A DNA stretch of 43,836 nt from Alteribacillus sp. YIM 98480 (GCF_009765375.1 NZ_VTOK01000005.1:222966-266801); one strand, 5' to 3'. Positions 34,920-43,813 are shown, counted from the first letter of the stretch. Translations and numbers: made by a program. Notes: a model not told the origin generated them from the sequence alone.

Positions 34920-35411
34920 CTATTCCACTTCTGTTAAAAACGTATAGGAAACAGTGCCTTTCACGTTTTCATATGACCAATCAGCAACGACCTCATAAAC
35001 ATATTCTCCTGTCTTCTCCGGTAATGTAAAAGAATGGTCTTTCAACGATCCTTCCGTATTCCGCCCATCCTCGTTCCATATGTACAAGGTCAACTGCGGT
35101 TTATGTTCGCTGTTAAACGTAATCTCTGCTTCGGTTTCAGGTTTAAGCGCTATGGCCTCCATAATGTCGGCGATTTGCATCGGAGAAGGAGCATCAGTTT
35201 GAACAGCCTGACTATCCCCGTCATCATTTGTTTGAATCCACTCGTATCCCCCGCTTTTCATTCCATGCTGCGTATTATTCATTTCTACTGTTCCAGTAGG
35301 TATGGGCGGCGGAAAAGGGTCCTCACTGCGGTTAGATGTTTCAAGCACGCCGCATCCAGAAAGCAATATCGCTACTCCAAAAAGGAAAGAGTATACGGAT
35401 TTGATTCTCAT
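34920..35411 (-). CDS. Lipoprotein, unknown
   Basis: 163 residues. Signal peptide MRIKSVYSFLFGVAILLSGC with lipobox LLSGC, so it is predicted to be lipid-anchored at the outer face of the membrane. Downstream, an Asp/Pro-rich linker leads to a beta-rich domain (EITFNSEHKPQLTLYIWNED, then GEYVYEVVADWSYEN and KGTVSYTFLTEVE). Function not recognised. ATG 35411 has AAAAAGGGGG just upstream; in-frame ATG codons further up lack sites. Confidence 0.7.
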   Translation of the reverse strand: MRIKSVYSFLFGVAILLSGCGVLETSNRSEDPFPPPIPTGTVEMNNTQHGMKSGGYEWIQTNDDGDSQAVQTDAPSPMQIADIMEAIALKPETEAEITFNSEHKPQLTLYIWNEDGRNTEGSLKDHSFTLPEKTGEYVYEVVADWSYENVKGTVSYTFLTEVE

Positions 35412-35670
35412 CACCCCCTTTTTACTCTTAGACGTTAAACCCTCATGTATTGGTTTCATTTTTTGGACGTTTACATACATTTTGCTATATTCATTCAGAC
35501 AAAGGCTGTCCTAAAAAAGGATAGGAATCGGCCATAGAGAAACAATAGGTTTGTCATGATACGTGCGACAAAGTTAGTTTTCATTGTTATTGAAGCATCA
35601 CCATGAGGTAGCCTAAGATGAAAATAGTCTCAAGTTATTATTTTTAATACTTACTATAAACTTTCCTAAA

Positions 35671-35700
35671 GGCTTCCGCCATTTGACTTGGCGGTAAGCC
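35671..35700 (+). repeat. Hairpin upstream of mtlA, second-family repeat remnant
   Basis: GGCTTCCGCC and GGCGGTAAGCC form a stable stem ending 26 bases before mtlA. The GACTTGGCGGTAAGCC arm resembles GGACTCGGCGGCAAGCC of the second repeat family. It could also act as a control element for mtlA, in the position where PTS antiterminator sites are often found, but I see no antiterminator gene. Confidence 0.45.
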
Positions 35701-35726
35701 AGAATTTTTAAAGAAAGGAGAAAACA

Positions 35727-37640
35727 ATGGCTCAATCAAATGCTAAAGTTGCAATACAGAAGTTTGGAAACTTCCTCAGTTCTATGGTTATGCCCAACAT
35801 TGGTGCTTTCATTGCCTGGGGGTTAATTACTGCGTTATTTATACCAACTGGTTTTATTCCAAATGAAAGCCTTGCCAGTTTAGTGGACCCAATGGTTACC
35901 TATCTGCTGCCTCTTTTAATTGGTTATACAGGAGGTAAACTGATCCATGATCAGCGCGGCGGTGTGGTCGGTGCGATTGCGACGATGGGGGTTATCGTCG
36001 GTGCACCGGATACGCCGATGTTTTTAGGTGCTATGGTTATGGGACCGCTTGGGGCATTTGTTATTAAAAAATTTGACCAGGTGATCGAAGGAAAAGTGAG
36101 AGCGGGATTTGAAATGCTCGTAAACAACTTCTCCTCTGGTATACTTGGCGGGGCTCTTGCGATTCTGGCGTTTCTCGGTGTAGGACCAGCCGTTGATGCG
36201 TTTACAGAAATACTCGTTGCAGGTGTGGACTGGCTCGTTATGGCCGGATTACTTCCGTTAACAAGTATTCTCATTGAACCTGCTAAAATTCTCTTCTTAA
36301 ATAATGCGGTTAACCATGGGGTGCTCTCCCCCATCGGTCTGGAACAGGTGCAGCAAGGTGGAAAATCGCTTCTGTTCCTATTGGAAGCAAATCCAGGTCC
36401 AGGTCTAGGTGTCCTGTTAGCTTTCATGCTGTTTGGAAGAGGAACGGCAAAACTGTCAGCTCCAGGAGCTGCAATCATCCATTTTTTTGGCGGGATTCAC
36501 GAGATTTATTTTCCGTACGTGTTAATGAAGCCGATGTTGATTGTATCTGTAATCCTTGGCGGAATGAGCGGCGTGTTTACACTGGTACTATTAGGCGGAG
36601 GATTGGTTGCGCCAGCATCTCCTGGTAGTATTATTGCAATTACCGCGGTTACTCCTCCAGAAGGGATGGCTTATATCGCGAACTTCGCAGCAGTTATCGT
36701 AGCAGCGGTCGTGTCTTTTCTGATTTCTGCTGTAGTACTGAAATCAAGCAGAAAACAGGATGAAGATATCGATGAAGCGACAAAGAAAATGGAACAAATG
36801 AAAGGAAAAGAAAGTTCGGTCGCTGGACAAGTATCTGCTAGTAAAGGCACAATGCCAGAAGATGTAAATAAAATTGTGTTTGCTTGTGATGCTGGCATGG
36901 GATCCAGTGCAATGGGGGCGTCTCTTCTTCGTAAAAAAGTAAAAGCCGCCGGCCTGGATGCTGCGGTAACAAACACATCGATCAGCAACCTCCCAGCTGA
37001 TGCAGAAGTCGTGATAACACAAGAGGAATTAACAAACCGGGCCAAAAATAAACTGCCGGATGCTTATCACATATCCGTCGACAACTTTTTATCAAGTCCA
37101 GAATACGATAAGCTTATTGCCGGGATGCAAGGCGGTATAACAGAAGAACAAGCAGAACTTGTGGAAGAATCGGAAGAAGATGCCGTAGACACAGAACCTC
37201 ATATGGATGAAGATGACGATCTGCTACTCGAGGAAAACATCTTCATCGGCCAAGAGTTCTCTACGAAAGAAGAAGCGATCCGATTTGCAGGAGAGGCATT
37301 AGTAAAAGCGGGTTATGTCGAAGAAAATTATGTAGATGCGATGATAGAACGAGAAGAAATCACCTCTACGTATATGGGCAATAACGTTGCGATTCCGCAC
37401 GGCACCGAAGACGCTAAAAAAGCTGTCCTTAAATCCGGTTTTACCGTCGTACAAGTTCCAGACGGAGTGGACTTTAACGGCGAACAGGCGAAATTGATCT
37501 TCGGTATAGCAGGAAAAGACGGCACTCACTTAGAAATCCTATCCGGCATTGCCGTCATTTGTGCTGAACAGGAAAATGTCGATAAAATGATAGAAGCCAA
37601 AACGGCAAAAGAATTAAAAGAAATGATCAACAGCAAATAA
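35727..37640 (+). CDS. mtlA: Mannitol PTS EIICBA
   Basis: Takes up mannitol and phosphorylates it to mannitol 1-phosphate. It has 637 residues with all domains fused: EIIC (about 1-340, polytopic, with GGIHEIYFPYVLMKP near 255), EIIB (FACDAGMGSSAMGASLL, Cys near residue 389) and EIIA (IPHGTEDAKKAVLKSG, phosphorylated His near 555). An acidic linker of about 25 residues (EESEEDAVDTEPHMDEDDD) joins B and A. B. subtilis has EIICB plus a separate MtlF; here the fused form, as in E. coli MtlA, is used. ATG 35727 follows AAAGGAG. First gene of mtlA-mtlR-mtlD. Confidence 0.95.
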   Translation: MAQSNAKVAIQKFGNFLSSMVMPNIGAFIAWGLITALFIPTGFIPNESLASLVDPMVTYLLPLLIGYTGGKLIHDQRGGVVGAIATMGVIVGAPDTPMFLGAMVMGPLGAFVIKKFDQVIEGKVRAGFEMLVNNFSSGILGGALAILAFLGVGPAVDAFTEILVAGVDWLVMAGLLPLTSILIEPAKILFLNNAVNHGVLSPIGLEQVQQGGKSLLFLLEANPGPGLGVLLAFMLFGRGTAKLSAPGAAIIHFFGGIHEIYFPYVLMKPMLIVSVILGGMSGVFTLVLLGGGLVAPASPGSIIAITAVTPPEGMAYIANFAAVIVAAVVSFLISAVVLKSSRKQDEDIDEATKKMEQMKGKESSVAGQVSASKGTMPEDVNKIVFACDAGMGSSAMGASLLRKKVKAAGLDAAVTNTSISNLPADAEVVITQEELTNRAKNKLPDAYHISVDNFLSSPEYDKLIAGMQGGITEEQAELVEESEEDAVDTEPHMDEDDDLLLEENIFIGQEFSTKEEAIRFAGEALVKAGYVEENYVDAMIEREEITSTYMGNNVAIPHGTEDAKKAVLKSGFTVVQVPDGVDFNGEQAKLIFGIAGKDGTHLEILSGIAVICAEQENVDKMIEAKTAKELKEMINSK

Positions 37641-37652
37641 GTAATGAAAAAG

Positions 37653-37678
37653 AGAAAGGCGGGTTATCCTGCCTTTCT
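37653..37678 (+). terminator. Weak terminator or attenuator after mtlA
   Basis: AGAAAGGCGGG and CCTGCCTTTCT pair around TTAT. It is followed by only a short T-rich stretch, so some read-through into mtlR is possible. Confidence 0.5.
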
Positions 37679-37732
37679 GTTCTACATTTTATACGTATAA
37701 CGAAGACCTCGGCGCAGCCAAGTTTTTTTAAA

Positions 37733-37891
37733 AGGTAAGAAATGATAAATAGTTGGCGTTTTACATGTCTAGCGCAAGCGCCTACTCGCTCGAGATTCCT
37801 TCGGTTCGTCAATGGAAAGCAAAGATCAGCTTTCCATATGCCGCCCCTCCAGGACTTGTCGCTCGTGAGCAAGGCGCTTGAGCTTTTCTTA
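37733..37891 (+). repeat. Short foldback repeat, full copy
   Basis: AGGTAAGAAATGATAAATA to GGCGCTTGAGCTTTTCTTA. Near-identical to 25508 and 41416. Confidence 0.92.
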
Positions 37892-37910
37892 TTGGGTAAT
37901 ATAGTCTACA

Positions 37911-38108
37911 TTTTGGCGTTTTTGATGTCTAGCTTCAGCGCCCAGCCGCTCGGGATTTCTTCCCTTTCGACTCCGGGCCGCAGGCGACCCTGCGCGAAAG
38001 CTCCAGAACCTGTCGCGGGCTCCCAGGATGGGAGTCAGTTCGGCGTTGTCACAGGACGTGACGCTCGTAGCCGAACTTCCTTCTTTTAAGGCGCTTGCGC
38101 TTTTCTTA
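37911..38108 (+). repeat. Long-family foldback repeat, 198-bp form
   Basis: TTTGGCGTTTTTGATGTCTAG to GGCGCTTGCGCTTTTCTTA. The interior matches 13259-13411 (CTCCGGGCCGCAGGCGACC, GTCACAGGACGTGACGC). It sits back to back with the previous copy and ends 21 bases before mtlR, so the two together separate mtlA from mtlR. Confidence 0.88.
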
Positions 38109-38128
38109 TAAAGAAAGGAGTGTTCGTA

Positions 38129-40213
38129 TTGGTTATTACATCCAGAGAAAAATCCATTATTGATTTAATCGTAAGAACCTCTGGGAAGCATACGGTTCAC
38201 TCTCTTTCTGCTTTTTTACATGTGAGTGTAAGAACGATTCAAAGAAACCTGAAGTCGATAGAAAAAATTTTAAACGAATATGATTTAACGCTGAAATATA
38301 CCGAGAATGAAGGACTTTTTATCGATGGGAAAAATGAACATATATACAAACTAATACAAAACATAACGGATGTTGACCCCATTGATGAAACGCCTGAAGA
38401 AAGAAAGCTCAGTTTACTGGTTACATTACTTCATGAAGGCCCTTCTTTTAAAAAGCAGGTGCTGGCCAAGCAGCTCGGGGTAAGCACTGCCACTCTAACA
38501 ACTTATTTGGATGATTTAGCAGACTGGTTAAGTAAATTTTCTATTACCCTTACGAGAAAGAGGGGAGTAGGGGTAGAACTCTACGCAGATGAAGCCAGCA
38601 AACGCCGGGCACTGGCAAGCTTCGTTTTCGTTTACTTTTATGAAGACATCATAGAAAACTTGTATGTGCTGCAAAAAGGGAACTATTTAAAAGAACCTGT
38701 TCTTGGGTATTTTTCACCTGAATACTTGTTAGCGGTTGAACAAATAGTGAATCAAACGTTGAATAATGAACGGACAAAATTAATCGACAGCGATTATATT
38801 GGATTGATCGTTCATATATGCTTGTCGCTGCAGCGAACCGAAGCTAATTTTGTTTTGCAGGATGATCACACGGAAAAGGAAGATACAAATGAATACAACG
38901 TGATGGAAACAATATGCAAAGAGTTGAAAGAAAGATTTTCGGTTCCGTTAACGAGCAGTGACATTCATTTTCTAACGGTTATTTTAAAAGGTTCTAAAGT
39001 ACAAGCTGAAGGCGCCATCTATTACGACAGCATCCTGCTCGGCCAGCTGATTAAAAACGTTATACAAGATGTTTCCGCTCAGCTGCATGTCGATTTGTCT
39101 GATGATTTTTCATTGTATCAAGGTTTACTCGCACACATGGAGCCTTCGATCTTTCGGTTAAAACAAGAGATGGAATTGTTCAATCCGTTAACCGAAGACA
39201 TTAAAAGAAAATACCCGGTGCTATTTATGGCTGTGAAAAAAAGTTTGGAACATGAATTTAACGATATTGATTTTCCAGATGACGAAATTGCCTTTATCGT
39301 TCTCCATTTCGGTTCAGCCCTTTTGATGAATGAAGAAAAAGTAAAAATAAATGCCGTCGTCGTCTGTCCAACAGGAATTGGCGCGTCGAAAATGCTGGCC
39401 AGCCGTATTCAAAAAGAGCTTGCCGAAATTAACAATGTGGACATTTTATCAATGAACGATTTTCACTCTGCCAATCTCGAGCAATATGATATCATCCTTT
39501 CTACGGTAAGACTGCCATTTACTGATGTAGAATACACGTTGGTAAGCCCGCTCTTAAGCGACAAAGATATAGGATTCATCAAAAATCACTTACAAAATAA
39601 TGTAGAAAAACTGACGAGAAAAAAACAATATTTAAAACCAGCTATACAACGGGAGCCAAAAACTTCTTACCACGCATCCGAAGTACGAAATCTGCTGCAG
39701 GAAATTAAAGAAGTTCATTTCAGCATGGAAGCCATTCTCAACAATTTCCGAGTATATCGAAAACAGGAGGCAGAGGGTCATAAGAACGTTTTAAAAGAAA
39801 TGGTTGAACAAACAGAGCAAGATGGGCTTATTCAAAACTCGAATAATGTCATGCGGCAGCTCGAGGAACGGGAGAAAAAAGGAGGTCTTGGGATACCGAA
39901 CACCAATATGGGCTTATTTCACTGCCGTGACGAAAGTGTACAGGAGCTGATATTCCAGGTCTCCCATTTAGATGAGCCGTGTAAAGTGAAAGGGATGGAC
40001 GACGGGGAAGTACACATGAAAAGCCTGCTTTTAATGCTAGCCCCCGTAAACTTGAGCAAGAGAGAACAAGAAATACTTAGTATTATCAGCACAAGTTTGA
40101 TTGAAAATAACACATCTATGATGATTTTCTCATCGTCAAACGAAGCGATGATTCAAAAGAAATTAGAAGGTTTATTTTTAGACTATTTACAACATAATTT
40201 GATAAAGGAATGA
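38129..40213 (+). CDS. mtlR: Mannitol operon activator MtlR (BglG/PRD type)
   Basis: 694 residues, the usual MtlR length. Two N-terminal helix-turn-helix regions (HTVHSLSAFLHVSVRTIQRNL near 25; KQVLAKQLGVSTATLTTYL near 112), PRD1 (about 195-300) and PRD2 (about 310-415, with IAFIVLHFGSALLM), a EIIB-like domain with VVCPTGIGASKM (Cys near 419) and an EIIA-like C terminus with NTNMGLFHCRDESVQ (His near 598). Phosphorylation of the PRDs and EIIA by the PTS sets activity according to mannitol supply. TTG 38129 is 8 bases after AAGGAG and is preferred to GTG 38120. It overlaps the edge of mtlD. Confidence 0.93.
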   Translation: MVITSREKSIIDLIVRTSGKHTVHSLSAFLHVSVRTIQRNLKSIEKILNEYDLTLKYTENEGLFIDGKNEHIYKLIQNITDVDPIDETPEERKLSLLVTLLHEGPSFKKQVLAKQLGVSTATLTTYLDDLADWLSKFSITLTRKRGVGVELYADEASKRRALASFVFVYFYEDIIENLYVLQKGNYLKEPVLGYFSPEYLLAVEQIVNQTLNNERTKLIDSDYIGLIVHICLSLQRTEANFVLQDDHTEKEDTNEYNVMETICKELKERFSVPLTSSDIHFLTVILKGSKVQAEGAIYYDSILLGQLIKNVIQDVSAQLHVDLSDDFSLYQGLLAHMEPSIFRLKQEMELFNPLTEDIKRKYPVLFMAVKKSLEHEFNDIDFPDDEIAFIVLHFGSALLMNEEKVKINAVVVCPTGIGASKMLASRIQKELAEINNVDILSMNDFHSANLEQYDIILSTVRLPFTDVEYTLVSPLLSDKDIGFIKNHLQNNVEKLTRKKQYLKPAIQREPKTSYHASEVRNLLQEIKEVHFSMEAILNNFRVYRKQEAEGHKNVLKEMVEQTEQDGLIQNSNNVMRQLEEREKKGGLGIPNTNMGLFHCRDESVQELIFQVSHLDEPCKVKGMDDGEVHMKSLLLMLAPVNLSKREQEILSIISTSLIENNTSMMIFSSSNEAMIQKKLEGLFLDYLQHNLIKE

Positions 40214-40215
40214 TA

Positions 40216-41358
40216 ATGGTGAAGCAAACCGTTCATCTTGGAGCAGGAAATATTGGAAGAGGCTTTATCGGTGCATTATTTTCCCAATCGGATTATCATG
40301 TAACCTTTGTCGATATCAACGAGCAGCTCATTAATAAAATAAATGATGAAAAAAGCTATCAAGTCACATTAGCTGCCGAAAAAAAAGAAACTATAACCGT
40401 CGATAATGTGACGGGGTTAAATAATCTAACTCAAGAACAAGATGTCATAGAGGCCATTCAACAATCCGCTTACTTGACGACGGCGATTGGCCCGAATATT
40501 TTACCAAAAATTGCCCCGTTAATGGCCCGCGCTATATCCAAGCGCGTCCGTTCAACCGATGAGAAGCTGTATGTGATTGCATGCGAGAACCAAATCGGTG
40601 CGACAGACATGTTAAAAAAGCATATACTCGATCATCTTGACGAAGAAACGAAAGCTAGCCTCGAAGAAAGGGTATATTTCTTTAATTCTGCTGTGGACCG
40701 GATTGTTCCGATTCAGGAGGACGACTCACTGGATGTGCTGGTGGAGCCCTATTATGAATGGGTCGTGGAAACAAAGGAAAGCATTCCGCCAGTTAAAGGA
40801 ATGAAGATGGTGGAGGATCTTGATCCTTTTATTGAACGAAAGCTATTTACCGTCAATACCGGCCATGCCGTTATTGCTTATCTTGGCTACCTGAAAGGAA
40901 AATCCACCATAGATCAAACGCTCGCCGATGAAGAAATAGCAGAGCAGGTCAAGGAGACACTGAAAGAAACCGGTGCCTATTTAGTAAAACAATATGGTCT
41001 TGATAAAGAAGAGCATGAGCGTTATATAACGAAGAATATCGAACGCTTCAAAAATCCGTATTTGAATGACAGCGTTACAAGAGTAGGACGCGCCCCCATC
41101 CGCAAACTAGGTCCTGAAGACAGATTGATTCGACCAACAACAGAATCACAAAAAGCAGGCCTGCCTTACTCGAACCTCGCAAAGGCAATCGCTGCAGCGC
41201 TCTTGTTCGATGATCCAGAAGACGAACAAGCAGTGGAAATCCAGGATATGCTGAAGAAAAACGGCCCTCGGCATGTTCTAAAAAAAGTGAGCGGGCTAGG
41301 TGAAGACAGCGACATCACCAAAGAAGTTATTAAGCAGTATGAGGGGTTAAAAGGGTAA
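40216..41358 (+). CDS. mtlD: Mannitol-1-phosphate 5-dehydrogenase
   Basis: Oxidises mannitol 1-phosphate to fructose 6-phosphate with NAD. 380 residues. HLGAGNIGRGFIGALFSQS at the N terminus is the NAD-binding site, KLFTVNTGHAVIAYLGYLKG near 215 and NPYLNDSVTRVGRAPIRKL near 275 are the family's active-site segments (the Lys/Asn/His set). The length matches MtlD (about 380). ATG 40216 is 7 bases after AAAGGA; ATG 40210 overlaps mtlR by 4 bases but is too close to the site. Confidence 0.95.
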   Translation: MVKQTVHLGAGNIGRGFIGALFSQSDYHVTFVDINEQLINKINDEKSYQVTLAAEKKETITVDNVTGLNNLTQEQDVIEAIQQSAYLTTAIGPNILPKIAPLMARAISKRVRSTDEKLYVIACENQIGATDMLKKHILDHLDEETKASLEERVYFFNSAVDRIVPIQEDDSLDVLVEPYYEWVVETKESIPPVKGMKMVEDLDPFIERKLFTVNTGHAVIAYLGYLKGKSTIDQTLADEEIAEQVKETLKETGAYLVKQYGLDKEEHERYITKNIERFKNPYLNDSVTRVGRAPIRKLGPEDRLIRPTTESQKAGLPYSNLAKAIAAALLFDDPEDEQAVEIQDMLKKNGPRHVLKKVSGLGEDSDITKEVIKQYEGLKG

Positions 41359-41382
41359 ATAAGATACTTGAGAAACGCAGGA

Positions 41383-41412
41383 GGCTGCCGAAAAAATCGG
41401 CAGTCTTTTTTT
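41383..41412 (+). terminator. Terminator of the mannitol operon
   Basis: GGCTGCCGA pairs with TCGGCAGTC around AAAAA, followed by seven T. Confidence 0.88.
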
Positions 41413-41415
41413 AAA

Positions 41416-41574
41416 AGGGAAGAAATTATAAATAGTTGGTGTTTTACATGTCTAGCGCAAGCGCCTACTCGCTCGAGCTTCCTTCGGTTCGTCAATGGAA
41501 AGCAAAGATCAGCTTTCCCTATGCCGACCCTCCAGGACTTGTCGCTCGTGAGCAAGGCGTTTGCGCTTTTCTTA
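41416..41574 (+). repeat. Short foldback repeat, full copy
   Basis: AGGGAAGAAATTATAAATA to GGCGTTTGCGCTTTTCTTA, directly after the mtlD terminator. Confidence 0.9.
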
Positions 41575-41875
41575 GGTGTGCCACATATACACACTTTCTT
41601 TATGATTCCGTGAAGAAAGTATAGTAACAGCTAGCTAAAGTCGGCAGCGAACCTCACTTTTAATAAAAAAGAGGTAACCGCCATGTACGGGGGAAGCGCG
41701 GTGGTCGGAGGTTAACACCTCCAAAAGGATCTAATCTTTTAGGTGAATTTATTTGAACAGAAGCACCGTAACGATGGTGGAAGTTTTTTCTCATCTATTT
41801 TATTACAAAACATTTACAGAACTATTTATTAGTGGTACTTTAGAAAAGGTACAAAATGGAAAATGATCTAGTTAG
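41575..41875. other. Intergenic region with strong hairpins
   Basis: No gene is convincing. At 41707-41722 is a perfect GGAGGTTAACACCTCC hairpin, preceded by CCGCCATGTAC and GCGCGGTGG, which can pair. An AAAAGGAT/ATCTTTT inverted repeat follows. It may be an RNA leader, but I know no family that fits. Confidence 0.4.
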
Positions 41876-41989
41876 TTTGTTAGGGATTCGTTAGATGGGT
41901 TTCCCGTCGATTACGCCAAGGGTTCAGCGAAGACAGTGGGGGATGTCTCCATTGGTGGCGGATACACATTCATCGAAGAAATAAAGTGA
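41876..41989 (+). pseudogene. Gene remnant sharing a motif with the gene at 42983
   Basis: An open stretch without a start reads DSLDGFPVDYAKGSAKTVGDV, then SIGGGYTFIEEIK and TGA. GFPVDYA, SA and TV recur in the 157-residue membrane protein at 42983 (GGFPVDYANNSASTVRES). It is likely the 3' part of a decayed gene. Confidence 0.5.
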
Positions 41990-42026
41990 GCAGAAGTGGA
42001 AGATGAACGAAGACGGGGGTTATATT

Positions 42027-42629
42027 ATGAAATGGTTTATTATCACATCCGCAGCAGCGGCGATTATCGTATTATCCGCTGCAGGGTTCTTTGTTGTACA
42101 TTTTATGGATAACACCACAAAAAAATCAGATGGAGGAATGATGAAAGCATCCGAATCAGTCGTGCAGTTTAAAGAAAACCAAGTTGGACCAGAAGAAGAC
42201 ATGTTTGTTGAAGAAACAATCAGCGAAGCACATGTCTTGTTAAATGACATTACTGGTTACGGCGACCATACGAAATATTCGAAAGTAAATAATAATATAG
42301 ACGCCTATGAAGAAAATTGGGAAGACATTTCACTTCATTTGGAAAAATATTCAACTTTAGCGTTGGAAGCGGCAGAAACGATAGAAGATGCTACCCTTAG
42401 AAAAGATGTTGAAAACTTTGCAGCTTTAGCTTGGTATGCACAAGAAACATATAATTATGATGCGTTGTTGTACTCCCACAGGGTTATTCACGACCTTGAC
42501 GTGGCTTTCAACAATGAAAACAAAGCTAGATTTTGGAATTCAGTTAATATCGCACTAGATGAAGGTGAATCTACTAATAATAGTGAGAAAGTCGAAGAAA
42601 TTGTTGAAAAAGTAGAGATGGATCAATAA
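42027..42629 (+). CDS. Membrane-anchored protein, unknown
   Basis: 200 residues. One N-terminal membrane span (IITSAAAAIIVLSAAGFFVVHF), then an acidic extracytoplasmic helical domain (FVEETISEAHVLLNDITGYG, YDALLYSHRVIHDLDVAFN). I do not recognise a family with certainty. ATG 42027 follows a GGGGG run 6 bases upstream; ATG 42003 would add 8 residues. No Cys. Confidence 0.6.
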   Translation: MKWFIITSAAAAIIVLSAAGFFVVHFMDNTTKKSDGGMMKASESVVQFKENQVGPEEDMFVEETISEAHVLLNDITGYGDHTKYSKVNNNIDAYEENWEDISLHLEKYSTLALEAAETIEDATLRKDVENFAALAWYAQETYNYDALLYSHRVIHDLDVAFNNENKARFWNSVNIALDEGESTNNSEKVEEIVEKVEMDQ

Positions 42630-42654
42630 GGCGACACGGATTAAAACGAGATAA

Positions 42655-42942
42655 TTGGGGGTCGGTCTTTTAAAAGAGAAAGAGGGATTCGATATTCATT
42701 ATGTAAGCTATGAAACTAACAAAAAATGTGACACGGAGTTTGATTTCGAAGCTATTATGACAGATATAATTGAGAGAAACCCTGAAAACACAATGCTCGT
42801 GAACATTACTTCAACGAAGACATTCATATTGTAGTTGAACAGATAGACGGAAAGGCTTTAACCGCCGTATATCAGAACTCTTCCTAAACGTAGTCATGAA
42901 GAAATTGAAGAAAAGTATAATTTTGAACGATTAGAACCATGA
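42655..42942 (+). pseudogene. Frameshifted gene remnant
   Basis: One plus frame reads LGVGLLKEKEGFDIHYVSYE to ERNPENTMLVN. After a shift near 42802 another frame continues HYFNEDIHIVVEQIDGKA, and a third shift near 42870 gives RTLPKRSHEEIEEKYNFERLEP before TGA. The three parts together look like one acidic protein of about 95 residues, broken by two frameshifts. It may be a small relative of the surrounding unknown proteins. Confidence 0.6.
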
Positions 42943-42982
42943 AGCCGAACCTAAGAAAACATGTATGCGAAGGGGGATATTG

Positions 42983-43456
42983 ATGAAATTCGTTCAGGCA
43001 TTAAAGCCAATGAAATCGAACGAACTTTTTAGTTTTAGAATATTTATATTGACGATGATTACATTTTTAGTGCACTTAGCTTTAATGTTTTCAATAGGTG
43101 GTTTTCCTGTGGACTATGCGAATAATTCGGCCAGTACGGTGCGGGAATCTGCTTTGACGATGGTGTTGATTGTTTTCTTCATATATCTGATATTTGTGTT
43201 CGTTCCTTCGTGGTATATTTTCAGAACACAAATTCCTTTGCTTGTGAAATATACATTTATAATTATGTTCCCAATTTTCATATTCAGTGCGTGGGAAACC
43301 AACTTTTCAAACGTAAACAATTTCATTCAATATTTTCGAACAAACAAAATGGCTTCGACTTATATGATTTACACGTTGCCTTTACTTTGCATAATTGAAA
43401 TATACGGAAGACTTCACAAAATGTGTGAAAGAAAAGCGAAAGCAGAATCCGAATAA
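42983..43456 (+). CDS. Four-span membrane protein, unknown
   Basis: 157 residues from ATG 42983, 7 bases after AAGGGGG. Four hydrophobic segments: near 17-37, 58-80, 85-105 and 123-142. Ends in a basic tail (RLHKMCERKAKAE). Carries GGFPVDYANNSASTV in the first loop, matching the remnant at 41876. Function not recognised. Confidence 0.6.
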   Translation: MKFVQALKPMKSNELFSFRIFILTMITFLVHLALMFSIGGFPVDYANNSASTVRESALTMVLIVFFIYLIFVFVPSWYIFRTQIPLLVKYTFIIMFPIFIFSAWETNFSNVNNFIQYFRTNKMASTYMIYTLPLLCIIEIYGRLHKMCERKAKAESE

Positions 43457-43737
43457 ACGAAAGGGGAATTCGATAGCGTTTCAGAACGCTTGGAACCTGA
43501 ATGATGGGTTCGTTATTTTTTGCAGAGATGTTTATTCTGACGCTATTAGTCTTGACTTAGCTGCTAACTGTTCGGTTAATTACGAAATTTTGGCGGCATA
43601 TAAGCGCAATTTTCCCTTGCGTATAAGCGGTGTTAACCGTTATAATATTCAATGTGCACGAAACAAATGAAAGTTGTTTCTTCGACAATTTCGTTGAAAC
43701 GTTGATTTTCCACCTACTTAATGTCATATAACGTAAC

Positions 43738-43813
43738 GTTCCGTTAGCTCAGTTGGGAGAGCGCCACCTTGACAGGGTGGAGGCCGCAGGTTCGAGCCCT
43801 GCACGGGACACCA
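43738..43813 (+). tRNA. tRNA-Val, anticodon GAC
   Basis: 76 nt including encoded CCA. The acceptor arms GUUCCGU and ACGGGAC pair with one G-U. D-arm AGCTCAGTTGGGAGAGC, anticodon stem CCACC/GGTGG with loop TTGACAG (anticodon GAC), and T-arm GCAGG TTCGAGC CCTGC are all regular. The window ends 23 bases later, so more tRNAs may follow. The 43457-43737 gap before it holds nothing I can support. Confidence 0.95.

Noticed and set aside
35580-35726. CcpA (cre) site upstream of mtlA
   Set aside because: The best candidate, TGAAAATAGTCTCA, lacks the central CG of the consensus.
43395-43670. 91-residue frame overlapping the end of the membrane protein
   Set aside because: No ribosome site, overlaps a supported gene by 60 bases and has no family features.
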